DNA from: Ophioderma brevispina
Lineage: Eukaryota; Echinodermata; Ophiuroidea; Amphilepidida; Ophiodermatidae
DNA: 64,000 bases
Assembly: GCA_023653785.1 (NCBI GenBank)
Contig: JAMKCH010019883.1
Location: 1-64,000 of the forward strand
Direction of reading: 5' to 3'
Shown here: positions 11,120 to 21,950 of the stretch, piece after piece
Layout of the letters: the number at the start of each line of letters is the position of its first letter
How positions within the stretch are numbered: the stretch's first letter is position 1
Notes under the pieces: generated by a model
The model's database searches: none
Told to the model about the DNA's origin: nothing
The model's input: the letters and a program-made list of their open reading frames with translations, nothing else
Made by a program: the position numbers and the translations under genes

Positions 11120-14100
11120 ACCTATTTTATCGGCTAGAATCCAAGTTTATTGACCGAAATGTTTTTTTTCTCGGAAGGAAAAAAAACACGTATCATTATC
11201 GATTAATTCTTTAATTAAAGATTTGGATTCTCGATCAAAAAACCTGCATTCTGACTAAAAATGTTTCCATCAGGAATCCAGGTTTTACGACCTAATTGGT
11301 TTTGTTTATTTGTTTTTATTTGGATTTTGCACTGGATTCTCGGTAAAATGCCAAAGTTCTAAACGAAAAGTTAGGATTTCTTTTAAAAATCATGTTATTT
11401 GAATCTTTGAGCGTCAGTCCAACATTTGTTTAATTCAATTTTTTAGCGCACACAGCTATGAAATACATCCATCACCAACGGGCCGGTATTGGAGGTTTTT
11501 TTTTTTTTTACATTATTTTCTTTTGGTGTTTTATATTGGGCGTAATTATTCTACTCTGTATCATGATACAAACTATAGGTGCGAAAGATGTAATGTAATT
11601 ATGCCTTATTTTGTTTTCCATTTTGATATTTTGGTAACAGACAGCCAGCCAAGTATCATAAATGTGTTCAGAAAAAATTTATGTGGGCATTTTTTGTTAC
11701 AAGCTGGCAACCATGTCAGATCAACTGTTCATATGGTATAGTTTCTCATAAGAGTTGTTGCCAAAAATACAAATTTATTTTTTTTGGCCTTCTTGGGCCA
11801 AAAAAGATGATTTTTGGCCAAAAATATGATTTTTGAGATTTTGATGTATTTGATATCTTCAAAACAAGCTTTATCAGAAAATTACCACTTTAAGTAATTT
11901 GGACTATATTTACGTCTTAAATGACAAATTAAAGATAATTAAAATAAAGAAAATTAAAGCATTCCAGAGCATTTAAGGTCATTTTTCTCAAAATATTGTT
12001 TATTTGAACTTATGATGCACATAACATGTTTAAAGTAAGCACAAAAGCATCAAAAACACATTAACACAGTTCTGTTTGACCTAAAATGTGAATGCTTTTA
12101 CTTTTAAGTAGAAATTACAGTAGTGATAACTTTAAAGGGGCAATCTAGGATATGTTACAATGATTGCTATATCATCGGATGAACATTCACATAGTGATTT
12201 TGGTCCGAAAATTGGATTTCTGATTTCACTGTATTTGGTAACTAGAAGACATGTAGTTTTAGATGAAAGTCAGTTTTAACCAATATAGGCTATATTTTAG
12301 TCATAATTAACTAATTAATGTAGTAAAAAACAAAGAAAATAAAAGCATTCCAGCGCATTTATGGTCAGTTTTCTCAAAATATTATTTATTTCAATTAATG
12401 ATATACATAACACGTTAAAAGTAAGCACAAAAGCATAAAAAACACATTGACACAGTTCTGTTTGACCTAAAGTGTGAATGCGTTTACTTTTAAGTAGAAA
12501 TTACAGTAGTGTTAACTTTAAAGGGGCAATCTAGGATATGTTACAATGATTGCTATATCATCGGCGCTAGAATCCAAGTTTTTGACCGAAATGTTTTTTC
12601 TCGGAAGGAAAAAAACGCGTATCATTATCGATTAATTCTTTAATTAAGATTTGGATTCTCGATCAAAAAACCAAGTTAGTCCAAATATTAATCAAGTCGC
12701 TGGAACTCAAATTAATATTATTAATGTTTTGTTGTTTTTTTGTTTATGTGATTTGTTCCTGGATTCTCGGTAAAATGCCCCAAGTTCTAAAAGAAAAGTT
12801 AGGATTCTTTTAAAAATTCATGGTATAATGAATCTCTTGGAGTCAGTCCAACATGGTTTAATTCAATTTTTTTAGCGCACACAGCTATGAAATACATTCA
12901 ATCACCAACGGGCCGGATGGAGGTTTCTTTTTTTTTTTACGTATTTTCTTTTGGTGTTTTATTGTGGGCGTCTTAATTATGCGTACTTGTATAGGATTTA
13001 CAAAATATTAGGTGCGAAGATGGAATGTAATTATGCCTTATTTGTTTTCCATTTTGATATTTTGGTAAAAGACGCCAGCCAAGTATCATAAATGTGTTCA
13101 GAAAAAATTTGTGGGCATTTTCTTGTTAACAAGCTGGCAACATGTCAGATAAACTGTTCATTGGATAGTTTCTCATAAAGAGTTGTTGCCAAAAAATACA
13201 AAATTTATTTTTTGGACCTGTTTGGCCAAAACATATGATTTTTGAGATTTGATGTATTTGATATCTTCAAAACAAGCTTAATCAGAAAATACCACTTTTA
13301 GTATTTGGCTATAATTACGCTTAAATGACAAATAAAGATAATTAAAATAAAGAAAATTAAAGCATTTTCCAGAGCATTTAAGGTCATTTTCTCAAAATAT
13401 GTTATGTTGAACGAGATGCACCATCACATGTTTTTTTAAAGTAAGCACAAAAGACATTCAAAAACACATTAAAATAGTTCTGTTGAATAAAGTGTGATGC
13501 TTACTTTAAGTAGAAAATTACATAGTGATAACTTTAAAGGGGCAAAATCTCGATATGTTACAATGATTTGCTAAATCATCGGATGAAACATTCCAATAGT
13601 GGATTTTGGCCGAGAAATTGGATTTCCTGCTTTCACGGTATTTTGTAACTAGAAACATGTAGTTTTGGATGAAAGTCAAAGTTGTAACCAAATTAGGCTA
13701 TATATAGTCATAATTAACTAATTAAGTGTAGATAAAAAACAAAGAAATAAAAAAGCATTCCAAAAAAAAACAAATCCGAAATTTGAAAAACAAATATTGT
13801 TTATTTCAAAATTAATTGATATAATAACACGTTAAAAGTACGCACACAAAAAGCATATTATTAAAAAACCCAAATTGACAAGTCGTTTGACCTAAAGTGT
13901 GAATGCGTTGACTTTTTTAAGTAGAAAATACAGATAGTGTTAACTTAAAGGGGCAATCTAGGATTGTTACAATGATGCTATTATCATCGGATATAAACAT
14001 TCACATAGTGATTTTGGTCCGAAAATTGGTTTTTTGATTTCACGTATTTGTTGGGGGCTCTTATTTAGTCATTAATTAACCAAATTAATGTAGTAAAAAA

Positions 14101-14560
14101 ACAAAGAAAATAAAAAACATCTACCAGAGCATTTATTAAGTAATTTCTCAACATAATGTATATTTGAACTAATGATTTAGAAAAATGTTTAAGTAAGCAC
14201 AAAAATCATTAAAACATGTTAAAAGTTTTGATGACTAAAATACAATACTCTCACTTTTTTAATTAGAAATAAGCTGGGTACCTTTAAGGGGACAAGGGAC
14301 AGTTAGGGTAGGTTAAAATAATGTTAGTCACAGGAATAATTCAAATTGTGATTTTGGACTGGAAATGATTTGCTAATTTCCCTGTAAAATGTATTGATGA
14401 ACTTCAAACATATGCTTTAGTTACAACGTTTGAACACCTGTGGAAACGCGCATTGGGTCATAATTACAAATCAATGTTAGAAAAAAAAAACAGAGGAAAA
14501 TTTAAAGTATTATGTCTTTAGACATCTGACTCCAAATTATGTTAATTTGAATAAAGCAAG
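11120..14560 (+). repeat. Nested tandem satellite: ~390-bp units within a ~1.43-kb unit
   Basis: The block ..aaagcattcc(agagcattta).. recurs at about 11957, 12342, 13359, 13752 and 14114. Each is followed by a tcaaaatatt..gtaagcacaaaagcat..cagttctgtttgacctaaa..aaaggggcaatctaggat series. A larger period is shown by gctagaatccaagtt at 11133 and 12566, and by the paired gggccgg..ggaggttt and gacagccagccaagtatc blocks. The last units (14000-14560) are the most diverged. Noncoding. An inverted partial copy lies at 17905-18912. Confidence 0.8.
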
Positions 14561-14904
14561 CGGACTTAATGACAGGGAACATAAAGACCTTACAAAGCTG
14601 TAACATTGATAATATTATTATCTTTTACTTTTTTATTTTTTATATAAATAGAAAAATAGCATTCTTAAACAGGCCTAGTGGAAGATAAGATTACTAATAT
14701 TCAAGAGTTCAGTAAAGGATTACTTGGTGTAAAGCTTGCCAAAGAATTAATGTACTGATTTCACTACAAATGAAAAAACACATTTATTTGATGTATCATG
14801 CTTACACTGAAACTTACTTGGTTCACACACAGTATAGCAATTAAGAGTCTGGTAAGTTTATCCCTTATTTATGCATTGTATAAAACTATTGTTACTGTAA
14901 AACT
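14561..14904. other. Unassigned DNA between satellite and DIRS-like fragment
   Basis: AT-rich, with no recognisable reverse-transcriptase motifs even though it directly precedes the RNase H. The DIRS-like copy therefore looks 5'-truncated here. Confidence 0.4.
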
Positions 14905-15290
14905 ATCCTCATCTTTAATTCTCACGACGGACGCGTCAAAGAGGGGGTGGGGAGCCCACGTAGGAAACATTCGCCTCTCAGGGACCAAGGAAGCTGGCCA
15001 AGCATCACATCAACAGTTGGTGGGAACTGTGGGCCGTTCATCTGGCACTTGGACAGACTCTCCATTCTACGTTCAAGGGAAGTCACGTCTATAGTCCAGG
15101 GCGACATCATGTCGGTCCTTCTCCCCATAACAAGCAGGGAGAACCAGAGTAGTCGCACCCTTTGCCTACAGACATTCAAAGTCCTGGAAGTGGGTTTCGT
15201 CATCGGATACCCTACAGTCGGCACCTTCCGGGGAAGGCAACCCATGGCAGATGCCCTATCGAGGAAGACATCCGTGAAGTAGGGCCTCGA
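14905..15290 (+). mobile_element. DIRS-like retroelement: RNase H remnant
   Basis: The plus strand starts with LILTTDASKRGWGAH (14914-14958), the RNase H opening typical of DIRS-like and some Ty3-like elements. After frameshifts it continues through VQGDIMSVL, SRTLCLQTFKVLE and a MADALSRK stretch at about 15246-15275. These pieces match the usual order: the active-site Asp in TDAS, then a D-N/I-M-S block, then an ADALSR end. At least two frame changes separate them, so no intact product is made. The methyltransferase-like and tyrosine recombinase segments follow in the same orientation. Confidence 0.72.
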
Positions 15291-15299
15291 GAGTAGGGG

Positions 15300-15640
15300 T
15301 CGCGGTGGTGAGTGGCACCCTCAAACCCCAAGATAGCAGAATAGTTTTAAAAACCAGGATGGAAACACCCCACGTGGAACCTGTTCGCAAACCGACTCAA
15401 CGGCCAGCTCCCGAAATAATGTCGTGGGCGCAGGGACCCCAGAGGCCCTCACCAGGAAGACATTGACAATGGAGCGGGACGGAGGTCCACAGTATCGCCT
15501 TCCTCCGTCGCCATAGTCCTAGAGTTCTTCTCAAGTTCGCCAGGACAAGCCAACTGCAGCATTTATGGTGGTACTGTTGCCCGAATGGCCTCTGTAACCG
15601 TCGTTTCCAAGACTCCTGTCGTTGCTGTACGTCAACCCGT
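15300..15640 (+). mobile_element. DIRS-like retroelement: methyltransferase-like linker remnant
   Basis: Across frames the plus strand gives NLFANRLNGQLPK, then DPEALTRKTLTMEWDGG, then FPP, and a DKPTAAFMVVLLPEWP stretch. This order (F-A-x-R ... Q-L-P ... PP ... VLLPEWP) is the region between RNase H and recombinase in DIRS-like elements, described in that family as Dam-like methyltransferase. It is heavily frameshifted. The minus-strand frame at 15397-15885 is antisense to it and not a gene. Confidence 0.55.
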
Positions 15641-15689
15641 TGACTCTTCCAATCAGGAAGGACCCTGATACAAGATCCAGGGGGGGGGG

Positions 15690-16771
15690 GGGTCCCTACC
15701 ATTACGATGGAGACTCTGAAGGCGTCTGTCAACCTGACTGCATGGCAAATTTCATCCAGACCTACAGAGCAGCAGGCATTTCGCTCCAAGCTGGCGTCGG
15801 GAGGGGGGAGAGCACGGAGACCTACAAAAAGAAGAACTTCATAATCCAGAATGGTCAGTAACGGGAACTGGTGTAGGGACACCAAGTGGACCCTATGGCG
15901 GCCACTCTAAGGAAGTGGCGGACTTCTGATGCAGTGTTTATGTTCGAAGATGAGCCAACCCACGCACAGGAGTTGCCGCATGGCAGTTTAGTAGAGTATG
16001 AGCCATTCATCTGGGTTTGGCGGAGGCATCACCCGGTGTCTAACTCGCCAGCGCTTCATGACCTCATCAAGGGAATGATACATCGACGGACCGCCTGAAC
16101 GCCTCTGGTACAGCATGGGAACCTGCCCTCAGTCCTCACAGCATTTCAACAGTCCTCCTTATGAGCCATATTCATCCAGGCGTCTCTAGCGGATCCACCC
16201 ACGAAGACTCTCTTGCCTGTTGCCGCAGGCATCAGGCGGGAGTATCGGGATATGCATGCTATGTCTATAGCAAGATTCACCTCACCTTCACAGGGAAACG
16301 CCCTCGCCGTTCTTCCCCCCCGATCAGAGTTACTGGCAAGATTCAATCTCTCAGCTTCACTCCACAGCCGATCATCCTCACGAATCTCCGACAAGCTTCA
16401 GGTGCAGCGATGAAGAACCCTGGTGTCCAGTTAGAGCCTTGAAGTTTAACCTCAGCAAGACTCAGCCGTATAGGGGGGCTCACGACCCAACAAAACTTTT
16501 CCCACAACTCGAACAAAGCCGTTTCGACCGGCCTCCAAGACGACATTAGCCAGATGGATCGTGGAAGTCATAAAGGAGAGAGGCCTAGATAGTAACGGAG
16601 GTTCGTCTGACGGGACGCACATAGGAGATCACGACGTAAGATCTCAGCGGCTGCTTGGGCCTTCATACCGAGGAGCGTTAGACCAAGATGTCATGGACGC
16701 TGTGGCTATTCCTTCCTTGAATGGGCTTGTCCTTCGACATTCCAACAAGTTTATCGCCGAGAATGTCCTAG
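15690..16771 (+). mobile_element. DIRS-like retroelement: tyrosine recombinase remnant
   Basis: Pieces in order: an N-terminal ETYKKKNFIIQNGQ-like core-binding stretch (15810-15860); LIKGMIHRRTA (16063-16098); RDMHAMSIARFTSP (16246-16290), the usual R-x-S-E-I-H-A-type box; then KTTLARWIVEVIKERG (16537-16580) and HDVRSQ (16630-16647). The last supplies the H-x-x-R pair of tyrosine recombinases. The first catalytic Arg and the terminal Tyr are not identifiable because of frameshifts and the MITE that starts at 16774. In an intact DIRS element this enzyme integrates a circular DNA intermediate. This copy is inactive. Confidence 0.7.
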
Positions 16772-16773
16772 TA

Positions 16774-17140
16774 CACTGTTTAAAAAATTACGTTAAATTT
16801 TACGGAAATTTCTGGCAGCAGTATTCCAGACATTTTTAGGGTTTAAATTTACAGAAATTCTGTCAATTAACGGAACTTTGACAGTAATTTACAGAAAATT
16901 TGTCTCATATTACGGAAAAAATGTGTATTTTAACAGACAAGAATGGTTCCGTAATTTAAAATACCGGAACCCAAAAAAAAAAGGCCGGGAAATAATTGCT
17001 GCCAGAAAAATTGTGAAATATTTCCGAAATAACATGGTTTAGTTTTATGTTTTTTATTGTTATTGTTTTTCTCAAAACAGATTTTCCGTAAAATTTACGG
17101 AAACATCTGTTTCTTAATTTACGGAAATTTTTAAACAGTG
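16774..17140 (+). mobile_element. TA-flanked MITE, copy 2 (367 bp)
   Basis: The ends CACTGTTTAAAAA and TTTTTAAACAGTG are inverted repeats, flanked by TA (16772-16773 and 17141-17142). It aligns with the reverse complement of 824-1179. It sits at the 3' end of the recombinase remnant, so it post-dates the DIRS-like insertion. No transposase is encoded. Confidence 0.85.
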
Positions 17141-17142
17141 TA

Positions 17143-17904
17143 CGCAGCGTTGGTTCGACGGCAGCTAGAATCCTATCATCAGCTTCCTCCGGTCATCACA
17201 GCAAGCTCCCACATCTTCCCAGTCGCCACAGCTCCCAGTAGCACTTTCCCCACTGAAGTCGGTAAGTGCAACTAGTTTATTATTGGTTTGTCAACTTCTC
17301 CCGGCGGCGAGACCATATCACCATAGCTCCGACTTGCCTTATGGCCCGAGCCCTCTGGTATCCGGGTTGACTCTACCCGTTGCAATCTGTGACATACCTT
17401 ATTGTTCCTAATAAACGCCCCGGGTGGCGGCATTTTTCAAGGACGGCCGTTTATTTAGTAAAAAATGGAGGAAAGTCAAAAATCACGCAAAAATCGCCTT
17501 ACACACGTTTATTTTCGCTGTAATGATTAGCAATAATACAAAACGAAACGAGCAGGGGGAGGAGGCTGTTTTTCGCCACCCCCAGAGGTTAAAGTTCCAC
17601 ACCCAATTAACTATTACAAATGGGGCACAAAGCGATTATGATCAGATTACGACAGTCCCGGCCATTTAAAATATTGTCTGTGATTTGATTAAAGTAAGCA
17701 TCAACTCATTTTACACTTGAATGGTTTATCCAAAATCGGTGAGGGCGTTTATGAGCAGGGGCCGTTTATAGGAAAAAACACGGGAAGTCAGGCTTGAATG
17801 GGAACGTACTGAATGAGTGTAGGTGTATCACCATAATATCCGTATACTTAACCATTCAAGCCTGACGCTCCCCCCATCAGAAAATCAAAAAAGTTTCGGG
17901 GCAA
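17143..17904. other. Possible DIRS-like tail, then unassigned DNA
   Basis: 17143-17420 has the base composition of the DIRS-like block (GC-rich, CCAGTCGCCACAGCTCCC-type sequence) and may be its displaced 3' end, but I see no diagnostic motif. 17421-17904 is unassigned. Confidence 0.3.
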
Positions 17905-18050
17905 AAAATCACTATGTGAATGTCATCCGATGATACAAGAGCAATCATTGTTAAACATATCCTAGATTGCCAATTTAAAGTTAACACTACGGTATTTCTA
18001 CTTAAAGTAAAAGCATTCAAACTTTAGGAAAAAAAAAAAAAAGAACTGTG
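17905..18050 (-). repeat. Inverted copy of the 11-12 kb satellite, part 1
   Basis: The reverse complement matches about 12070-12215: cacatagtgat, the catcggatga block, attgctatatcat, aggatatgtt and the ttaagtagaaat..gcattca blocks. It runs into the TTAA MITE at 18054 and resumes after it at 18526. Confidence 0.8.
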
Positions 18051-18053
18051 TAA

Positions 18054-18521
18054 GAGAAACCCGTACAACAAATAATATTAAACCATATACACATAAGATA
18101 CTTATTGACCACATATCGAGTGGTTTCATAGAAAAAAAAACGGAAATTATTATAACCCTAACAAGGAATTAAAACCATCTAGTCTGACCATGTGCCTATT
18201 TAAAAGTCGCCCCTCGCCTAAGTGTTATAACGTGTTATCGAACGACGGCACGTTTAGGTCATAAATGCCATAGGAAAATACCACATTGAAAGCATCATGT
18301 GTGAAGAGGTATGATTGATACTGGCCGTCCGTATCCGCATAGCACAAATACCATATCCCATATCAGTTAGAGCGAATTCAAATAGCGCATGATCAGATAA
18401 AATGCTTTTAATTCGTATTATGGTTAGTATGATTCCGTTTCCCATGAAACACCGCCCATATGTGTCAATAATTAGTTTTGATAGAGTATTATTGTGTAAG
18501 TTATTTTGATACGGTTCTCCT
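18054..18521 (+). mobile_element. TTAA-targeting MITE, copy 1 (~468 bp)
   Basis: The left end GAGAAACCCGTACAAC and the right end GATACGGTTCTCC are inverted repeats of AGGAGAACCCGTAC. TTAA lies at 18522-18525 and a worn TAA at 18051-18053. The empty target (gaactgtgTTAAtgtgttttt on the minus strand) survives in the parental satellite at 12061-12064. Related copies are at 28930-29393 and 31555-31993. TTAA duplication is the hallmark of piggyBac and Kolobok transposases; none is encoded here. Confidence 0.85.
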
Positions 18522-18525
18522 TTAA

Positions 18526-18912
18526 GGTGTTTTGATGCTTTGGGGACTACTTTAAAAAAATGTATGGCATCTAAGTTAAATAACAAACTTATTTGAAAAA
18601 AAATGACAAATGTATGGAGGGAATGAATGTTTATTTCTTGATTTTAATATCTTTAATGTTAGTTAAAACGTAAATATAGTCCAAATTACTAAAGTGGAGA
18701 AATTTTTCTGATACAGCTTGTTTTGAAGATATCCAATCATCTTTTTTGGCCCAAAAAAGGCCAAAAAAAAAATAAATTTGTGATTTTTGGCAACAACTCG
18801 TATGAGAAAAACTATACCAAATGAGCAGTTGATCTGACATGGTGCCAGCTTGTAAACAAAAAAAGGCCCATAATTTTTTCTGAACACATTTATGATACTG
18901 GCTGGCTGTCTG
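18526..18912 (-). repeat. Inverted copy of the 11-12 kb satellite, part 2
   Basis: The reverse complement matches about 11640-12060: acagccagc..agtatcata, the ttttctgaacaca region, gttgatctgacatgg, ggcaacaactc, the ggcccaa..aaggcc block and gcttgttttgaagatatc. It is the continuation of 17905-18050 beyond the MITE. Confidence 0.82.
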
Positions 18913-18915
18913 TAA

Positions 18916-19570
18916 GTTCCGAAGGTGTGCTTTCGAGATTCGTTATCCGAAAGGCTATATCCTATGGATTTTACTCAGAGAGGTTTTAAGTCCGAATGGG
19001 CGTTTGTCCGAATTTCGGACAACGCCCCTTCGGGCTAAAAACCATCGGATGTAAAAACCTCATATATTTTTCGGAACATTGCCCATTCGGAGCAAAAACC
19101 TTGTGATTTTTTCGGAGAAACGCCCCGTCGAAAGAAAGAACTCCAATTTATGTTTCGGACAAACGACCCTGTTTTGTTTCGGACCAATGCCCCTTCGGAA
19201 GAAAACCCCTTTTCGAAAAGAATACAACCCTTCGGAAAATTACCGCTCGGAGTAATGATACTTTAGGAAAGGACATTTTTGAACACTATTTTCGGACAAA
19301 CGACCCTTAGGAGTAAAAACTTTTCGGACAAATAACACTTCGGAAGAAAAACCCTATCGGAAATATGGAATTCGATAGAATAGTGTGTTCGGACAAATGA
19401 CCCTTCGGGAGATAAAAAGACCGGGATGAATTTAGTATTATGCACAACTTAAAATTCGGCACCTTTAAACATGCGGTTTTATTCCGTTAACGTTGCCTAA
19501 TTCGTAGCCTGTGGCAGAATATCAAAGTCTTTCCGAAAAAAACCCTGGCGAAATAAACCCTTCGGAATAT
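18916..19570. repeat. TTCGG/CCGAA satellite array 2, orientation flips near 19010
   Basis: Same motif as 1396-1830. Left units read CCGAA..GTTTGTCCGAA up to about 19012. From 19013 to about 19420 units read TTTCGGACAAACGCCCCTTC with variable spacers. A few stray units reach 19570. The flip centre GTCCGAATTTCGGAC is a perfect palindrome at about 19007-19020. Frames crossing it are artefacts. Confidence 0.8.
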
Positions 19571-19860
19571 AAGTATGTTCCCATACAAAAACTACCAATG
19601 CATGAATGCGGAAACCGAGCGACAACGACACGCGGAGGCCGTGGGAAAATTACCGGGAAAGTGGAGGAAACACTAGGAGGGTACGACTATTGGGTATCAT
19701 GAGAAAACAAAAATATGATCATTAATACTAGCATTTCCAATACCTTTAATTTCTTTGCCATGATCAAAACTACGGGTGCACCGCTTGCCAGAAGGGCGAT
19801 TCAAGTACCGTCTCAGTTCGATCATTCGTAAAATAGACGGTTCTTACCATACACAATTTT
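19571..19860. other. Unassigned DNA
   Basis: No feature recognised. Confidence 0.35.
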
Positions 19861-20088
19861 ATGGCTGACTTTAACATTGAACTGGACCTCAAGTTACGAG
19901 AACTTCCTTTTAGGACCAGCGTACAAAATAAGAAATACCTATGTTATTCTGTGTACGAGCACTCAAACACCAGTGCTTGTGACTCTTTCACAGAAGAAAT
20001 TTCTGGCTGTCAAGATACTACAAGATCTTTGAGAAATGCCGTCATGTACAGCACACATGTGTTTACCCGATTCCCGCGGATTATTTAA
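19861..20088 (+). CDS. Unrecognised 75-codon open frame, weak exon candidate
   Basis: ATGG start with a purine-poor upstream context, 75 codons to TAA. The predicted product begins MADFNIELDLKL and ends TRFPRII, without a signal peptide, membrane span or motif I know. Codon use is not obviously biased and no convincing splice sites flank it. It is listed only because it starts with a good ATG in a non-repetitive stretch. It may well be chance. Confidence 0.15.
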   Translation: MADFNIELDLKLRELPFRTSVQNKKYLCYSVYEHSNTSACDSFTEEISGCQDTTRSLRNAVMYSTHVFTRFPRII

Positions 20089-21805
20089 AAAAAAATGTTC
20101 TTAAATTTCAAGTTCCACTTCTACGTCAAACTCACCTGGATTTTATTATTGATGGCGCAAGCAGGCATTCCGGATAGGTCAGCACAAGGTCAGCTGAATA
20201 AAGACCCAAATAAATCGGGAAAAGTCCGGTCAAACAGAGAGTAGAGAGGATACTATATGAAGTGCGAGATCATGATCGCGGTCGTACAGTGGCGCATTAT
20301 TCTTACCGCTATGTCAATACGTCATACTGCATAACTTAGGACGCGTTCGGTGTGGCGCTATCACTACAAAACGTTGTAGGGTATTTTTACACAATTTCTT
20401 TCGCCTGAAGCATGTAACATAATTCCAGTCAAGCGGGCATTAGCATGGGCAAAACCGGGACTTTGACCACAAGTCAACTGTACGCATGCTCATGAAGCGA
20501 ATTCGCTCTCGCTGCGACAGTTACTGCGAATGGAAGCATATCATGGGGTTTTTAAAATGTTTACCAAATTGGGGTGCACATGTCTTGAACTTTCACCGTA
20601 TCATGGTCACTTGGATTCCGGTTTGGACTCTTCGTAGTCTGTGAAGTGAAAGTGGAATTATCGTCCTCTGAAAAGTGCATAATATGCTTTTTAATTTATA
20701 TTTCCTTCCTGAAACCTACTTAAAACATTAGGGTTGTCTAACCGATGCCTAAAGCCACAAAGTAAGTAACTTTGCTAAACTTAGACTCATTTAGAGAGCG
20801 TAATCTGAGCAAAAATGTTTTACATCGGTCCCGAGTTCATTTTGCATGACGTGAGGGCCAGTAAAATAGGTTAAGGTTGAATAAAAGATAAGGCCAGTCA
20901 AGTCAGTTTGCAGGGGACTGTCCCGTATCCGACATCAAAGTTGAAAGTCAGTCTTATGGTAGTCACTTGGAAGGCTGCACTAGTAGATTATTCTGGGTAC
21001 GTTTTTTCTGGTGGTTGCGATGCTTCCGTAAGTTATTTTGTTGTTGATCGTTTTCGTCATCTAATAGCTGATGCCTGACAACCCAGGCCTAAACCGATGT
21101 CTTTTTCGCTTGCTCCTCTCCTACGCTTGTGACAATTGCACTACACTGGCCCAAAATCCTTTGACTAGGTCGATGTCTTAGGTTGGAGTTGGTACGGCAG
21201 AGCAACTCATTGAAATATCCACCATATTATCCGGCAATATTAGCATTTTCACACGGGTTTGATTCCTTTTTAAACACTTCGCAAAACGACGTAGAATTGT
21301 CTCCGGTACTAAGTTGCTCAATATCAAGCATCCTCCAGTGCGCCAAAGAAACGTCTCACGACAGTGGTCACACTCACTGAGAATCCAGCTATTATCAATG
21401 TTCACACGGTTATTTTGTTCGCACAAACCCAACGCCGACAATAGTTCCCCCCTTATAATTATGATCCAGATCAAGAATTCTTCAAGTTGTGGCTGTATTA
21501 GCTTTTGTCTAATTCCCCATAATTATAGTCGATCCAACCTCATATGCCCGTCCCTCTATAGTTTTGGGCTTGGACCAATTGTATAGAATAGGGCGAATCA
21601 CTTCAGGTGTATCGGTAGTATAATGATAAGCCGATTTCAATAGGATTTGACTCCACGTTCCAAGGAAAAAGCAGGAATGCGCATTAAAAAAAGAATGTTT
21701 GTCGTACATTTGCAAACGTTTGGGTTGTTTTGGGTGGCAATGGTTTATACTTGGAATTTCGAACTTAACACCTATAGATGCTGTCTATCGCTCTTCTACC
21801 AACCA
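20089..21805. other. Unassigned DNA
   Basis: Mixed composition and no recognisable gene. Small overlapping frames on both strands at 21178-21715 show no protein signature. Confidence 0.4.
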
Positions 21806-21950
21806 GTCTTGTGGCTCAGTTGGTTAGAGCGACGTTACTAGTAAGTACGGCGGTCGCACGTGTTCAATCCGGCCAAGCTCATATGGGGTTTTTTCAACAC
21901 TTGTGTGTGCGCTGGCCTCTCTAGGGAAGTTAATAGAATACCATGGCTAT
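21806..21950 (+). mobile_element. tRNA-derived SINE (plus strand)
   Basis: An A-box-like GTGGCTCAGTTGGTTAGAGC lies at 21811-21830 and a B-box-like TGTTCAATCC at 21861-21870, about 30 bp apart as in tRNA genes. The fold cannot close as a functional tRNA: the acceptor is mismatched and the anticodon arm is disordered. It is followed by a unique tail (tcatatggggttttttcaac). This is an internal RNA polymerase III promoter from a SINE rather than a tRNA gene. The 3' end is uncertain. Confidence 0.65.

Noticed and set aside
15397..15885. 162-codon minus-strand frame
   Set aside because: Antisense to the methyltransferase-like and recombinase region of the DIRS-like element, whose plus-strand motifs are recognisable.
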